Origin: Hyphomicrobiales bacterium
GTDB lineage: Bacteria > Pseudomonadota > Alphaproteobacteria > Rhizobiales > Rhizobiaceae
Direction: 5' to 3'
Assembly: GCA_011087605.1 (NCBI GenBank)
Contig: JAALLE010000009.1
Coordinates: 1-64,000, forward strand
Length of the DNA: 64,000 nt
Shown here: one piece after another, positions 8,918-20,487 of the stretch
Numbering within the stretch: position 1 is the stretch's first letter
Layout of the letters: each line of letters begins with the position of its first letter
Program-made: the position numbers and the translations under genes
Notes under the pieces: model-generated
Databases searched by the model: none
The model's input: only the letters and a program-made list of their open reading frames with translations
What the model was told of the DNA's origin: nothing

Positions 8918-10222
8918 GTGGCAGGTGAAACAACCGCTCGGCTTCGGGCACAGCTGAAAGAGCATAAGTCCTTGAGTGACAAACAAAAGAAGTCGATATT
9001 TGGTAGAAAAGCGCGTCGCGACAAGATCGATTTGGAGAGAGAATTCGACACCTATGGTGGCCCCAATAGCGGTCCCATCGTTCCCCAATCCCCCCGCGAC
9101 GCGATTGAGCCACAGGAAATAATTGCGCCAACCAAGGCTTCATCCAGAGCTCGCGGAACAATGGTGCGGTTTTTCAATTTCCTGATGACGGTGGCGCTTT
9201 TCGGTGCGATCACCTTTGTTGGCATCATCTGGTACGGCAAGACAGAATATGATGCACGTGGACCATTGACCGAGGAAACCACATTTGTTGTTCCCAAGGG
9301 GGCGACCTTCGTCTCTATTGTTGCTGGTCTGGAAGATAAGAATATCATCAGGAAACAGGGGCCGTTGCGCGTTTTCACACGTGGTGTGAGAGCCGCCGGC
9401 AAGGGCGCGGATCTCAAAGCCGGCGAGTTTGGATTTACCCCGGGCATGAGCATGCGGGAAGTTGTTGAGCAATTGACCGAAGGCCGTCCTATTGAATACA
9501 GCATTACATTTCCCGAAGGCTGGACGTCGTTTCGCATCATCGAACGTATTGCTGCCAACGAAACACTTGAAGGCGATGTCCCAGCTATCCCATTTGAAGG
9601 GTCGTTGTTGCCCAATACCTATTCGTTCCAGCGAGGTGCGACGCGGGAATCCGTGGTCGCAATGCTCCACGAAGCTCAGCAGAAAGCGGTGCGGGATATC
9701 TGGTATTCACGCGACCCCGATCTCCCGCTCCGTTCGCTGAAGGAATTTATCACGCTCGCCTCCATTGTCGAAAAGGAGACTGGAATCGCCGGTGAGCGGC
9801 GTCATGTGGCGTCGGCCTTCATCAACCGATTGCGCAAAGGCATGAAGCTTCAAACCGACCCGACCGTGATTTACGGCCTGTGGGGCGGTCGCGGAAAACC
9901 CAAGGACCGTGGTGGATTGCGCCGCTCGGAGCTGGATAAAAGTACGCCTTATAACACCTATCAAATCAATGGCTTGCCACCTGGCCCGATCTCCAATCCT
10001 GGCATAGAATCCCTCAAGGCGGTGGCCAATCCGCTGGAAACTGAGGATTTGTTTTTTGTTGCCGACGGCACGGGTGGTCACGTATTTGCCAAAACTCTCA
10101 AAGCCCATAATGCCAATGTGACCAAATGGCGGGCGATCGAAGCTCAGCGAAACAAGGAAGCGGAAGCCAAGGCAAAAGAACTGGCTGACGGTGTGGTTGA
10201 AGCACCCGCTCAGGACAACTGA
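8918..10222 (+). CDS. mltG: Endolytic transglycosylase MltG (YceG-like)
   Basis: Single TM segment, FPEGWTSFRIIERI, ITLASIVEKETGIAGERRHVASAFINRLRKGMKLQTDPTVIYG, TYQINGLPPGPISNPG. Confidence 0.93.
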   Translation: MAGETTARLRAQLKEHKSLSDKQKKSIFGRKARRDKIDLEREFDTYGGPNSGPIVPQSPRDAIEPQEIIAPTKASSRARGTMVRFFNFLMTVALFGAITFVGIIWYGKTEYDARGPLTEETTFVVPKGATFVSIVAGLEDKNIIRKQGPLRVFTRGVRAAGKGADLKAGEFGFTPGMSMREVVEQLTEGRPIEYSITFPEGWTSFRIIERIAANETLEGDVPAIPFEGSLLPNTYSFQRGATRESVVAMLHEAQQKAVRDIWYSRDPDLPLRSLKEFITLASIVEKETGIAGERRHVASAFINRLRKGMKLQTDPTVIYGLWGGRGKPKDRGGLRRSELDKSTPYNTYQINGLPPGPISNPGIESLKAVANPLETEDLFFVADGTGGHVFAKTLKAHNANVTKWRAIEAQRNKEAEAKAKELADGVVEAPAQDN

Positions 10223-11106
10223 TGCTTAGAAGCATGACAGGTTTTGGACGCTCTGAAGGCCAGCTTGATGGCGTCGGTTGGAACTGGGAGTTGCGCGCGG
10301 TCAACGGCAAGAATCTCGATATTCGTTTGCGTCTGCCTTCCGGCTATGAGCGCATGGAACAGGTCGCCAAGAAACAAATTGCCGAAGAAATTTCGCGAGG
10401 CAATCTCCAGGTTTCGCTGAGCCTTGGTCGGCGAGGCGGTGCCACGGCAACTGTTTTGAACGAAGATATGCTGGAGAGGGTTATTGCAGCGATAGAAAAA
10501 ATTGAGTCGATTTCCCAAAGAGCACCGTCTTCTGCGGCAGATATTCTGGCGATTCGCGGCGTATTAGACACCAATGATGCTGAATTGGGTGAAGATCAGC
10601 AAAAGAAACTAGAAGCAATGATGCTGGAGAGTCTTCGACAAGCCACAGCTGCGCTTAACCAAAACAGAGAACAGGAAGGTGCGGCGCTTTCAACAATTCT
10701 GTTGGGTTTGGTTCGACAGGTGAAAGATCTAACAGACGCTGCCGAAAATGACCCTTCACGCTCTTCTGAAGCTATAGCAGAGCGGTTGCAGGAACAGTTG
10801 AACCGTATTGATGGTTTGAATGGCGAACTGGACGGCGAGAGATTGCATCAAGAAGTGGCGCTGCTGGCAACAAAGGCTGACATTCGCGAAGAACTGGACC
10901 GCCTTGCTGCCCACACGACAGCTGCGGCAGACTTAATTCGCAACGGTAGTCCGATCGGGCGAAAACTCGAATTTCTGGCACAGGAATTTAACCGCGAGTG
11001 TAACACTTTGTGTTCTAAATCGAATGCCGTATCACTGACAAATATTGGCCTGGAGTTGAAAGTGGTGATTGATCAGTTTCGCGAACAATGCCTCAATGTG
11101 GAGTAG
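10222..11106 (+). CDS. YicC-family endoribonuclease
   Basis: MLRSMTGFGRSEG...WELRAVNGKNLDIRLRLPSGYE; C-terminal KLEFLAQEFNRECNTLCSKSN. Confidence 0.92.
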   Translation: MLRSMTGFGRSEGQLDGVGWNWELRAVNGKNLDIRLRLPSGYERMEQVAKKQIAEEISRGNLQVSLSLGRRGGATATVLNEDMLERVIAAIEKIESISQRAPSSAADILAIRGVLDTNDAELGEDQQKKLEAMMLESLRQATAALNQNREQEGAALSTILLGLVRQVKDLTDAAENDPSRSSEAIAERLQEQLNRIDGLNGELDGERLHQEVALLATKADIREELDRLAAHTTAAADLIRNGSPIGRKLEFLAQEFNRECNTLCSKSNAVSLTNIGLELKVVIDQFREQCLNVE

Positions 11107-11115
11107 GGCCGCGCA

Positions 11116-11778
11116 ATGTCCAACAATCCAGAAATGAACAGCACCAGTTCCAAATCTATCAGCCGTCGGGGACTCATGCTGGTTCTATCCTCTCCGTCCG
11201 GAGCCGGAAAGTCGACAATTGCCCGCAATCTGTTGCGTGATGATCCCTCAATCTCCCTTTCAGTCTCAGTTACAACGCGCGCCCGACGTGGCAGCGAGAT
11301 TGATGGCAAGGACTACCATTTCATCTCCGAAGACGAGTTTGAGTTGATGCGAGACAACAACAAACTGTTGGAATGGGCGGAAGTACACGGCAATTTCTAT
11401 GGCACACCGTTTGAACCGGTTCAGGCGGCGATGGATGAGGGCCGCGACATGTTGTTTGACATCGACTGGCAGGGGGCGTTGCAGATGTTTGAAGCGGCGC
11501 GGGCCGACATTGTCAGCATATTTATTCTGCCACCATCGATGGAAGAATTGCGCAACCGGTTGATCCGGAGGGCGGAGGATTCCGAAGATGTCATCAACCA
11601 GCGGTTGGAAAATTCCCGTGTGGAAATGCAGCACTGGGATGAATATGAATATCCGCTGATCAACGATGATCTGAACACCTGTTTTGAGGATGTGAAGGCC
11701 ATTTTGCGAGCTGAAAGATTGCGCCGCGACCGGCGTGCTGCTGGCATGGCTGGTTTCATTGGCGGCCTGCTGAAGTAG
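11116..11778 (+). CDS. gmk: Guanylate kinase
   Basis: [48 protein letters not shown]. Confidence 0.97.
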   Translation: MSNNPEMNSTSSKSISRRGLMLVLSSPSGAGKSTIARNLLRDDPSISLSVSVTTRARRGSEIDGKDYHFISEDEFELMRDNNKLLEWAEVHGNFYGTPFEPVQAAMDEGRDMLFDIDWQGALQMFEAARADIVSIFILPPSMEELRNRLIRRAEDSEDVINQRLENSRVEMQHWDEYEYPLINDDLNTCFEDVKAILRAERLRRDRRAAGMAGFIGGLLK

Positions 11779-11781
11779 GAC

Positions 11782-12720
11782 TTAAGATACCAGCCATTCT
11801 ACCAGAAGCAGAGATATTGGCAGAGAAATGAACGCTAGTCCGGTCTGAATCGTGGTGATAGCCGCCATGACCGGAGCGTCACCACCCATTTGCCGTGCCA
11901 ATGTGTAAGCGGAAGAGGCCGTTGGCGCGGCGGCGAATAACAGCGCTACGTAGATCTCCAGATTGGACAGCCCCAGCTGCAGCGACAAAAACACCGTCAC
12001 GACAGGGAAGATGATCAGCTTTCCAAGGATCGAAAGAGCAAGCGGCGTCATCGAAGTTTCCATGACGTTCCATCTCAGATTGGCACCGACACACATCAAG
12101 ACGACCGGCAGTGCCGCATTGCCCAATATGCGTGTTGTTTCGTGGAGGATCGGCACGTTGTTGGCGCCTATCAGATTGAAACTCAGTCCGGCGGCGACCG
12201 CTAACAGCAGGGGGTTTCGCCCCAGATCGTTCAACACAGCCCGGACAACGCCACCGGGGCGATCCTGCTGGTTCAATATGACCATCAGCGGCACAACCGT
12301 TAGATTGGTGACCGGGATCAACAGCGCCGTTGCCAGAGCGGCCAGCGCCAGTCCGTCTGCACCAAAAACCCGATCGGCAATCGACAAGGCAATGAAAGTG
12401 TTGTGACGAGCCGCGCCTTGCATGACCGAACTGCCAAGCGCATTTGGCAATCCAGCAAGGCGAGCCGATAAAAGGCCAAACAACATGGCTGCGAAAAATC
12501 CACCGAGTATAACGACTGAGTAAGATCCAAGCAGCTGAAATGAAATGTCGATGCTGGATGTTTTGTGAAATAACAGCGCCGGCATCAGCACCCAGTAGAC
12601 AAGCTTGTCGTTCAAATTCCAGAATTCTGCATTTGGCACGCCTTTGCGGCGCAATAAATGGCCTAAAATGATGACAATGAAGATTGGGGCAATGGAGAGG
12701 ACTACCGACAGCAAAGACAT
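11782..12720 (-). CDS. AEC-family (auxin efflux carrier-like) transporter
   Basis: About 10 TM segments; GHLLRRKGVPNAEFWNLNDKLVYWVLMPALLF; LPVVLMCVGANLRWNVM. Confidence 0.85.
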   Translation of the reverse strand: MSLLSVVLSIAPIFIVIILGHLLRRKGVPNAEFWNLNDKLVYWVLMPALLFHKTSSIDISFQLLGSYSVVILGGFFAAMLFGLLSARLAGLPNALGSSVMQGAARHNTFIALSIADRVFGADGLALAALATALLIPVTNLTVVPLMVILNQQDRPGGVVRAVLNDLGRNPLLLAVAAGLSFNLIGANNVPILHETTRILGNAALPVVLMCVGANLRWNVMETSMTPLALSILGKLIIFPVVTVFLSLQLGLSNLEIYVALLFAAAPTASSAYTLARQMGGDAPVMAAITTIQTGLAFISLPISLLLVEWLVS

Positions 12721-12740
12721 TAGGTTTCCAGTGCAGTTAT

Positions 12741-13592
12741 TCAACCAATGGAATTGGCCAGATTGACAAATTCCTCGGTCGACAATTGTTCGGCCCGCAA
12801 AGTTCCTTCAATCCCAACTTTGTCCAGCAGGTTCTGCCCTCCAATGCCTTTGAGACTTTGGCGTAACATTTTTCGCCGCTGTCCAAATGCAGCTTGAGTT
12901 ACCAGCTCCAGCCGTGCCTGTTCGACAGCCAGTGGTTTGGTTCGCGGTTGAACCATGACCACCGACGAGGTGACTTTGGGCGGTGGCGTAAACACCTGGG
13001 GTGGCAGGTCAAAGGCGATGTCGCAATGACACCGCCAGTTGGAGAAAACGCCCAAACGACCCCATGCCTTGTCGCCAGGTTGGGCAATGATCCTCTGGGC
13101 GACCTCCTTTTGAAACATCAGCGACATGCCTTCCCAGAAGGGGGGCCAGTTTTCACCACCAATCCAGTTTGTGAATAAAGGTGTCGCGATATTATAGGGC
13201 AGATTGGCCAGAATTTTTATCCGGTCATTTTGCAGATCCACGCCATTCTGCTTCAATACAAGAGCGTGATCGAGTTCCAGTGCATCTCCGCTGACCACTC
13301 GCAACCGCCCTTCACTGGCATCAGAAATCTCCTGCAACGCCGGTAAACAGCGTTCGTCGCGCTCGATGGCCACCACCTGCTTAGCACCACTGGCCAGCAA
13401 GGCCCGTGTTAATCCCCCCGGGCCCGGACCAATCTCCAAAACCGTCACACCATCCAAAGCGCCTGCTGACCGGGCAATTTTCATGGTGATGTTGAGGTCC
13501 AGCAGGAAATTTTGGCCAAGAGATTTTTTCGCAGCCAGATCGAATTTGGCTATCGTTTCGCGCAGTGGAGGCAGGTCATCAATATGGCTCAC
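12741..13592 (-). CDS. rsmA: 16S rRNA (adenine1518-N6/adenine1519-N6)-dimethyltransferase
   Basis: [53 protein letters not shown]. Confidence 0.96.
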   Translation of the reverse strand: MSHIDDLPPLRETIAKFDLAAKKSLGQNFLLDLNITMKIARSAGALDGVTVLEIGPGPGGLTRALLASGAKQVVAIERDERCLPALQEISDASEGRLRVVSGDALELDHALVLKQNGVDLQNDRIKILANLPYNIATPLFTNWIGGENWPPFWEGMSLMFQKEVAQRIIAQPGDKAWGRLGVFSNWRCHCDIAFDLPPQVFTPPPKVTSSVVMVQPRTKPLAVEQARLELVTQAAFGQRRKMLRQSLKGIGGQNLLDKVGIEGTLRAEQLSTEEFVNLANSIG

Positions 13593-14635
13593 TTGATCGT
13601 GGCCATGGACATCTGATCAGCCATGCGCAGAGCAGCAATCGTGCTTGCGGGATTGGCGTTGCCACTTCCAGCAATGTCATAGGCGGTGCCATGGTCTGGG
13701 GAAGTGCGCACAAAGGGGAGCCCTAAGGTGACGTTCACGGTTTCATCAAAGGCCAGTGCTTTCGCCGGGATGAGAGCCTGATCGTGATACATGCACAGAG
13801 CGACATCATACTGGGCTCGGGCGGCTGAATGAAACATCGTGTCGGCGGGCAGGGGACCAACACAATCAATACCCGCCTGCCTGAGCTGTTCAATTGCTGG
13901 GGTTATGATTTCAGTATCTTCCCGCCCCAACGCTCCATCTTCTCCAGCGTGTGGATTGAGGCCGGAAATCGCCAGTCGCGGTGACTTAATGTTGAATCGA
14001 TGTTCTAGATCTCGTGCGGCGATTTTGGCTGTTTCAACGATCGCAGCGGTAGTTAATTGGTCTGCAACGTCCTTCAACGGAATATGAATAGTCACGGGAA
14101 TAGCTCGCAACTGAGGCCCCGCCAGCATCATTACCGGCCGAAGAGGTGCGGAAATTTCGGGCCAGGATTCGCTCAGATCCGCCAGAAATTCCGTATGTCC
14201 GGGATATTCAAATCCGCTGTCGTAGAGGCTTTTTTTGTTAATCGGCAGTGTCACCACTGCTCGGCACCGCTCGGCCTTGACCAAATCAACTGCAGTTGCA
14301 ATTGCTTCCACCACACCACTGGCGTCGTCTTGGTGGGGGTTGCCAGCGGAGCCAACGAATGAATGCTGCAGCGCGGCACAGCGCAAGGAGGTATCTGCAT
14401 CAGCAGCCTGCCAGTCGTTGACAGAATTTAATGCGATAATTCCCACTTTGATACCCAGCAAATCCGCGCGCTGTGCAAGATGCTGCGGATCGCCGACGAC
14501 CACGAAGGGAGGTAGCGGGGAAATCCTACCGGCAAGATGTGCTTGCCAGGCCAGCAGAATACAATCTGCTCCTATGCCGGCGGGTTCGCCAATTGACGCA
14601 GCCAGTGGGGCGCATTGTTGAGGCGATGGCGCCAT
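13589..14635 (-). CDS. pdxA: 4-hydroxythreonine-4-phosphate dehydrogenase
   Basis: [81 protein letters not shown]. Confidence 0.95.
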   Translation of the reverse strand: MAPSPQQCAPLAASIGEPAGIGADCILLAWQAHLAGRISPLPPFVVVGDPQHLAQRADLLGIKVGIIALNSVNDWQAADADTSLRCAALQHSFVGSAGNPHQDDASGVVEAIATAVDLVKAERCRAVVTLPINKKSLYDSGFEYPGHTEFLADLSESWPEISAPLRPVMMLAGPQLRAIPVTIHIPLKDVADQLTTAAIVETAKIAARDLEHRFNIKSPRLAISGLNPHAGEDGALGREDTEIITPAIEQLRQAGIDCVGPLPADTMFHSAARAQYDVALCMYHDQALIPAKALAFDETVNVTLGLPFVRTSPDHGTAYDIAGSGNANPASTIAALRMADQMSMATIK

Positions 14636-14661
14636 GGGGTCAACTTTCTGAACACTGCGCC

Positions 14662-15687
14662 TCAGCGGCGCTGAATGATTGCCCGGTCTTTGATCTGCTT
14701 CAAATATTCTCTGGATGCTTTGCTGGTCGGATTTTCTTTCTTTCCACCCGACAGAATATTCGAATCGATGCCGTCGGCAGAGCCAATGACTTCACGGGTT
14801 TTGCAAACAGCGATCATTTCAACCCCTTTGGGATCGTCCTGAACCCGCGTGACTTTACCGGCCTGGGTCGATTTGATGGCCTTCGCCCAGCGTGGTGGCA
14901 ATTCGGCTTCCAGCAGTCTGCCCCGATCCAGTACCGTTACATCCTTCAGTCCAACGGCGAGCTGCCGAGCGTTTTGGCAACCATTCAATTGCGCACGAAA
15001 GCGATTGGCCTCGGCGCGCCGTTTGGCCAGCAACGCACCGCGTTTTCCTTTCGGCACGATAAATACGATCTGCTGGATGGTGTATTCTGTAGCCTTCGTT
15101 GATTGAACTCCCGCGGCCGGCAACCAGGCAGGCGAGGTTCCGCCCGAGGACGTTGTGTTGCGCATACGGGCGCCAACAGCTCTCTGCCAGCTCATGGTTG
15201 CGCGAATATAGTCCTTGAAACCACGCTTGGTTACGCCCGATTGACCCATCATCTGGTCGAGGCGACTGACCGACATCTTGTTGCTCTGTGCAAATCGGCC
15301 GTAGGCCTGATTCACCTGAGCATCGGATGCAACAACGCCGATACGACGAGCTTCCTGCAACTTGACCGCCTCATCGATCAGTTCGTTGGTGGCAATTGTT
15401 GTGCTATTTCCTTTGATGCGCCGCAGTCTGACAAATGCCGCCCGCCGTTGAATCTGATTGGTGGTAATCGGTTGTTTGTTGACCAGAACGGCAATTTTCG
15501 TGCCCCCACGGGCATTGATGCGTCCCACTTCAGGTGCCCCGACAACAGAAGGTTTGCCGGCAACCGTAGGCACGGCTGGCGTTATCGGGTCGGAAGACCG
15601 GCTGCAGCCACCGATCAAAACGGCGCAGCAAATCGCCAGGCCAAGGGTGAACGGCGTGCGGTGGGAGTGTTGGGGAATTAATGTCAT
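14662..15687 (-). CDS. SurA N-terminal domain / peptidylprolyl isomerase-like periplasmic chaperone
   Basis: Lipoprotein-like signal [34 protein letters not shown]; sits between lptD and pdxA as surA homologs do. Confidence 0.8.
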   Translation of the reverse strand: MTLIPQHSHRTPFTLGLAICCAVLIGGCSRSSDPITPAVPTVAGKPSVVGAPEVGRINARGGTKIAVLVNKQPITTNQIQRRAAFVRLRRIKGNSTTIATNELIDEAVKLQEARRIGVVASDAQVNQAYGRFAQSNKMSVSRLDQMMGQSGVTKRGFKDYIRATMSWQRAVGARMRNTTSSGGTSPAWLPAAGVQSTKATEYTIQQIVFIVPKGKRGALLAKRRAEANRFRAQLNGCQNARQLAVGLKDVTVLDRGRLLEAELPPRWAKAIKSTQAGKVTRVQDDPKGVEMIAVCKTREVIGSADGIDSNILSGGKKENPTSKASREYLKQIKDRAIIQRR

Positions 15688-15778
15688 AATTTGATCTTTG
15701 TCATGTGGGTTAGAGCTTGTGTATGTTTCTGCCCAACAAACCAACTGCATCATGGCGTCATATTTTGCCGTTCAGCGG

Positions 15779-18175
15779 TCAGAAATTCTCGTTATTTGTA
15801 AATTCCTCAAAATTGGCGGATGTGACCTGTCCTTCATAATCACCGATGGTGCGGAATCCAATTTTAAAAGTTACTGCTCGCGACGGATCAGACACGGAAT
15901 CAGATCGACTCTCACTGAAGGCCAGAGTGAAGGTGAAACACTCATCATGGTAACTCAGTCCAAATCTGTCGCTTACGACGAGGTCTGATTCCATATTGTA
16001 TTGAGCGCTTCCGAAAATTCTCCAGTCGTCGGTCAACTTCATGGATGCAGAAAACCCAACCTGTTCACGGCGATCCTGAAACGCATACTGTGGCTGAGCT
16101 TCAATATAGGTGTAGTTGGCTGCAATACTGTACCAAGACTTTGCATAGGACATGGTCGTGTCGGACCGCAGAATGTCGTAATTTTCCTGATCAAAGCGTG
16201 CTTGGGTATTGAGATGCAAGCCAAATGCACTGGTCAGCGATAGAGACGCGACCAAATCAGAGCGATCGGATTCCAAGCCGGAATTTTCTCCAGCATTAAC
16301 CAGATCGTCGGTTCGGGCATAGGGATTTTCGCCAGCGAGATGAAATGATTGCCCAATCAAACCGTCCAGATTCAAACCGTTGGCAAACTGACCCGAATAA
16401 CGCAGCCCGATATTGGCACGGGTGCCGCTCTCAATACGGTCATATCCGGAAAACTTATCGCGCTGGAAAAGCGTCGATGCATCAAAAACCAGGCTTTGTG
16501 AATCTTCATTTGGCACAACCCCGTTGAACGCCAAATCCGGGCGGGCAAATACTTGGGCGATCGGCTCAAACACATGACTTGAATTATCGGTTTGCGCAAG
16601 GATCGGATAACTGACTTCCAATCCTGCGGTCGGCATGAACCTTGAATAGGTGCCTTCCGAAACAGGGTTGTTGGAGGCCCAAACTTCGGTTGCCGTCCAG
16701 TCTCCGCGCACCGAAAGAGAAGGGGTAAAGCTTAGGCCACCTGGAGTCGTCAGTGTTTTCTTCCAACCCAGATCTACAGAAGCACGGGCTGCTTCCCCAT
16801 CAATTCCATGGGTGCGTATTTCGCCACCACCGATATTGGTTTCACTCAGTGAATTTCTGATGATGTTGGTGATGTTAACGTCAAGACTAACTTCGCCCCC
16901 CGCCACGTCCTCCGACTTAACGTAATTATAGTCCAATACCGGAAGAACTGTCGGCTGCTGGCTTTCAAAACTGAAAGCCAACGCGGTATTGGTCAGACCG
17001 TTGTTTTGTACCAGGTAACGCTTTGCTGCCAGATCAAAGAAACTGCGATCATTCAGTCCTTTCAGGAACACTCGGTTGGTGAAAGTCGAAGCCGTATAGT
17101 TCTTGATTTCGTAAGTTCGCGAAAAGTTATTGTCGCTTTGAACCAGAACGTTCCAACCAAATGTCCAGCGTGGATTGATTGTGAAACGACCTGTCGAGCC
17201 AAACATACCTCGGTCGTCGACAGTGCTATCGCTGGTATTTGTGGCAAATTCGTCGGGGCTTTGCTGGTCTATGCCAGCAATATTGATGCTGTAAAAACCA
17301 TTTTCAAGTTGATGACGCCATGCCGCTTGAGCCAGAACACCCTGCTTGGAGAATTTTGAAGCCGTCAGGGTGAGGTCGTGGCTGTCACCTGTCGCCCAGA
17401 AATAGGATTGTCGGTACCAGTATCCAAATTCGTCACTGGTGCCGATCTCCGGAGTCAGAAATCCGCTTTTTCGTTTAACCGAGGAATCTGCATGACTGAA
17501 ATATGGGAAATAGGCAATCGGCAATCCCCAAAGTTCAAATCTTGCGTGTTTGTAGGTGACGGTTTTTTCAACCCCATCCATGATCACTTTTTGAGCTTTG
17601 ATCTGCCACAACGGTGCGCGGTTCGGTTTTTCCTTGCAGGGCTCACAGGCGGTATAAACGCCGTGATGGAACACGGTTTTTTGGTCGGCAAATCGCTCGG
17701 CGCTTTCAGCCGCAACGCGAGTATTGTCGGGAGTTTCCACCCGCAGCGCGTTGACAAATCCTTCACCAAAATCGTCAGTAATATCTATTTCCTGAGCATA
17801 TATCCGATTGCCGCGCGGCTCCAGAATTTCAACGTTGCCAAAAGCCTTCACGCGACGGGTTTTTTGGTTATAGGAAACCCGGTCAGCAACAACGTTCCTG
17901 CCGTCGTACTCTAATTGTACATTTCCAGAAGCTGAAACAGTTTCATTGTCGTTGTCATAAATTAGCTGATCGGCGGTCAAATACAGTTGCGCATCGGGGT
18001 CGGCTTGGTCCAGTTCCTGGGCATTGGCAGAGGTCAGGTCTGCTAAATTGGTCAATAATGCCGGGGTTGCTGCTGAAAGCGATAAAGCAAGTGCAAAGGC
18101 CAGGAATCCAGGCGAACGAATACCGTGGCGACAATCACGGTGCGCGCTGAAAGATACAGGAAGCATGCGGATCAC
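15779..18175 (-). CDS. lptD: LPS-assembly protein LptD
   Basis: OstA-like N-terminus (DNETVSASGNVQLEYDGRNVVADRVSYNQKTRRVKAFGNVEILEPRG), CEPC motif and beta-barrel C-terminus. Confidence 0.94.
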   Translation of the reverse strand: MIRMLPVSFSAHRDCRHGIRSPGFLAFALALSLSAATPALLTNLADLTSANAQELDQADPDAQLYLTADQLIYDNDNETVSASGNVQLEYDGRNVVADRVSYNQKTRRVKAFGNVEILEPRGNRIYAQEIDITDDFGEGFVNALRVETPDNTRVAAESAERFADQKTVFHHGVYTACEPCKEKPNRAPLWQIKAQKVIMDGVEKTVTYKHARFELWGLPIAYFPYFSHADSSVKRKSGFLTPEIGTSDEFGYWYRQSYFWATGDSHDLTLTASKFSKQGVLAQAAWRHQLENGFYSINIAGIDQQSPDEFATNTSDSTVDDRGMFGSTGRFTINPRWTFGWNVLVQSDNNFSRTYEIKNYTASTFTNRVFLKGLNDRSFFDLAAKRYLVQNNGLTNTALAFSFESQQPTVLPVLDYNYVKSEDVAGGEVSLDVNITNIIRNSLSETNIGGGEIRTHGIDGEAARASVDLGWKKTLTTPGGLSFTPSLSVRGDWTATEVWASNNPVSEGTYSRFMPTAGLEVSYPILAQTDNSSHVFEPIAQVFARPDLAFNGVVPNEDSQSLVFDASTLFQRDKFSGYDRIESGTRANIGLRYSGQFANGLNLDGLIGQSFHLAGENPYARTDDLVNAGENSGLESDRSDLVASLSLTSAFGLHLNTQARFDQENYDILRSDTTMSYAKSWYSIAANYTYIEAQPQYAFQDRREQVGFSASMKLTDDWRIFGSAQYNMESDLVVSDRFGLSYHDECFTFTLAFSESRSDSVSDPSRAVTFKIGFRTIGDYEGQVTSANFEEFTNNENF

Positions 18176-19282
18176 CTAGCCATCCTCCTGATGCAAAAGA
18201 ACTGTTATTCCAATCAAACTCGCTACTATTGCTGCGGACCATGCCGCCACGAATGGCGGAACCAACCCATTGCTCCCAAATGTGACCAAAAGCTTCGATA
18301 AGACATACAACACAAACCCGGCCAAAACACCAGCAAGAATAGCCTTTCCGTTGACACCAAAACGTGCGAATCTCAACGAAACGGTAGATGCGAGTAAGAC
18401 CATGGCAATAAACAATAAAGGAAGGGCTAAGTGCGCCTGGTGGCGGGTCAGATAGGGTAATGGGTTTTTGCCCGCCAGTTGTATCCTTGCCGCGTGTTCT
18501 TTCAGGTCCCAAAAGCTCACATTGTTGACGGTTGTTTGATTGGCCTGCAATTCAGATCTGGAGATTTCTACTGGCAGGATAGCTTTGGCTTTGGTTTGGC
18601 TTTTGTCGCCCGGACGAAGCGAAACGAGGTCGGTCAGTTCATAGTGATTGCCTTGGCTTAGAGACTCGACGAAGCTCGCGGTTGACGCGTCGATGCGTTC
18701 GACCATTTCTCCCTTTGCATCAAACCTATAGATGATTACTTTGGTCAGTTCGATGCCAGCATCCTGCTCGATTTGGGCGCGTAAAACGAGATCACCATCT
18801 TTCTGATTGAGCCGCATCCAGGATCCTCTGGATCCTGTATCTGTTGGCTTTTCTCCACGCACGAGAATCTTGGCCTCATTGGCACTGGATAGGACCTGCC
18901 CACTTAAGGCGAGCGGATTATAAACCATCGCCGTGAAAACACCCAAAAATGCTGCCGTGATCCCCAGCGGCAGCAAAAACTGCCATACTGAAACACCAGA
19001 CGCACGAGCGACCGCCAGTTCGAGGCGTTTGTTCAGCACGATCAGCGAGACCGATGCACCAAACATGACGCAAAACGGCAAAACATTTTCAGCAAACGAA
19101 GGTGCCCTTAGCAAAACTACATTGAAAATTTCGCCAAAGCCAACATCGGTAATCGAGCTGACGCTTCTGGAAAATTCAACAATATCAACAACTAATATCA
19201 ATGAAAAGAACAAGGTGAATATGCCAATCGTATTCCGCAGTAATGTGCCAGCCAGATAGAGGCTCATGGTCTTGCCAATCAT
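18176..19282 (-). CDS. lptG: LPS export ABC transporter permease LptG
   Basis: YjgP/YjgQ-type permease MSLYLAGTLLRNTIGIFTLFFSLILVVDIVEFSR; ATGA overlap with upstream lptF. Confidence 0.92.
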   Translation of the reverse strand: MIGKTMSLYLAGTLLRNTIGIFTLFFSLILVVDIVEFSRSVSSITDVGFGEIFNVVLLRAPSFAENVLPFCVMFGASVSLIVLNKRLELAVARASGVSVWQFLLPLGITAAFLGVFTAMVYNPLALSGQVLSSANEAKILVRGEKPTDTGSRGSWMRLNQKDGDLVLRAQIEQDAGIELTKVIIYRFDAKGEMVERIDASTASFVESLSQGNHYELTDLVSLRPGDKSQTKAKAILPVEISRSELQANQTTVNNVSFWDLKEHAARIQLAGKNPLPYLTRHQAHLALPLLFIAMVLLASTVSLRFARFGVNGKAILAGVLAGFVLYVLSKLLVTFGSNGLVPPFVAAWSAAIVASLIGITVLLHQEDG

Positions 19283-20487
19283 GATGGCTCCTCCACAGCT
19301 AGGCGTTCGCCGAGAAAGCGCTGGCGCAAGGGTTCCAAAAGTAGACCAACCCGGTTCAGGAAAATTTCCAACCTGGCCAACAGACCAGCGGGCATTGCAT
19401 TGTTGTCCGTCGCCAACAAAATACTCGAATAAGCGATTTGAGCCATTGGCACGCCCCAGATCAGATATGTAATCGAAGGGTTGGTTCGCAATACCCCTTC
19501 GCCCCACACAGTCAGCCCCCGAACACTGACAATTGCAATGCATGCGGCCGCCGTTACGATAACCTGTCCTTGTCGATGCGAAGTGGGATTGCCAATAAAT
19601 GTAAGCAACATCAGAGCAACCATTATCGGATACAGACCACCGGTTAGTCGGGTGTGCAACTCGGCTCGAAAATAGCCGGGCCTTGATTTGTATAATGCGT
19701 CGTTTTTATCGGGAAAAAACAACTCATAGGTGCTCAGTTCCATTTGGCTTTGTCGGTGAACCGTTTGTCCGCCGGTCAAATCGGAGAGGTTGAAAGCGTA
19801 GGAATTGAACTTGATGATTGAAATGCCTCCTTCCTTGCTATCCTGCCGGTGGATCTGGCCACCATTGAGGATCAGATATGCGCGATCATCGATCTCAGAA
19901 ACGGTGCCTTCCTTTGCTAAGTATGTGAAAGTTTGTTTTGGATCGCGGTTGTCATGAATTAAGATGCCCTTGAGCACGCCGCCCGGCGCCCGCGATGCCA
20001 CATGAAACAGCATTCCTTGCCCGACATTTCTAAACCGACCCTCCTGAATGACTACGGAAACCATATCCGCACGCATGTTGGTGACATAGGTCCGCAGGGT
20101 CTGCATCGAAAGCGGAGCGACCCAAAGATGCAGGTTCATCACGATGAGGGATACAAACAATGCCAACAGGATGAAGGGTTTCAGCAATACGCTGCGCGAG
20201 GCACCAGAAGCGTGCATCACGACCAGTTCGGAATCTTTGTTGAGTGCGTTGATCGTTTGAATAAGCCCTATCAACAGGGCGATCGGAATAATTGCCGCCG
20301 TTAGCGTTGGAACCCCAAGCGTGGTCATTTTCAAGTATGCCACGATGCCCTGTCCTTTGTTGAGCAAGACATCGACCTGTTGAACTGCCCGCACGACCCA
20401 TAGCACAGCAATCAGCGCGGCAGTTGCGACAGCAACAGCCAAGGCTGATTTCTTCAAAACATAGCGTTCGATCAGGGTCAAACCCAT
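19279..20487 (-). CDS. lptF: LPS export ABC transporter permease LptF
   Basis: MGLTLIERYVLKKSALAVAVATAALIAVLWVVRAVQQVDVLLNKGQ; paired with lptG. Confidence 0.92.
   Translation of the reverse strand: MGLTLIERYVLKKSALAVAVATAALIAVLWVVRAVQQVDVLLNKGQGIVAYLKMTTLGVPTLTAAIIPIALLIGLIQTINALNKDSELVVMHASGASRSVLLKPFILLALFVSLIVMNLHLWVAPLSMQTLRTYVTNMRADMVSVVIQEGRFRNVGQGMLFHVASRAPGGVLKGILIHDNRDPKQTFTYLAKEGTVSEIDDRAYLILNGGQIHRQDSKEGGISIIKFNSYAFNLSDLTGGQTVHRQSQMELSTYELFFPDKNDALYKSRPGYFRAELHTRLTGGLYPIMVALMLLTFIGNPTSHRQGQVIVTAAACIAIVSVRGLTVWGEGVLRTNPSITYLIWGVPMAQIAYSSILLATDNNAMPAGLLARLEIFLNRVGLLLEPLRQRFLGERLAVEEPS

Noticed and set aside
14473-15102. 209-aa plus-strand ORF
   Set aside because: Antisense across pdxA and the SurA-like gene, both with clear family motifs.
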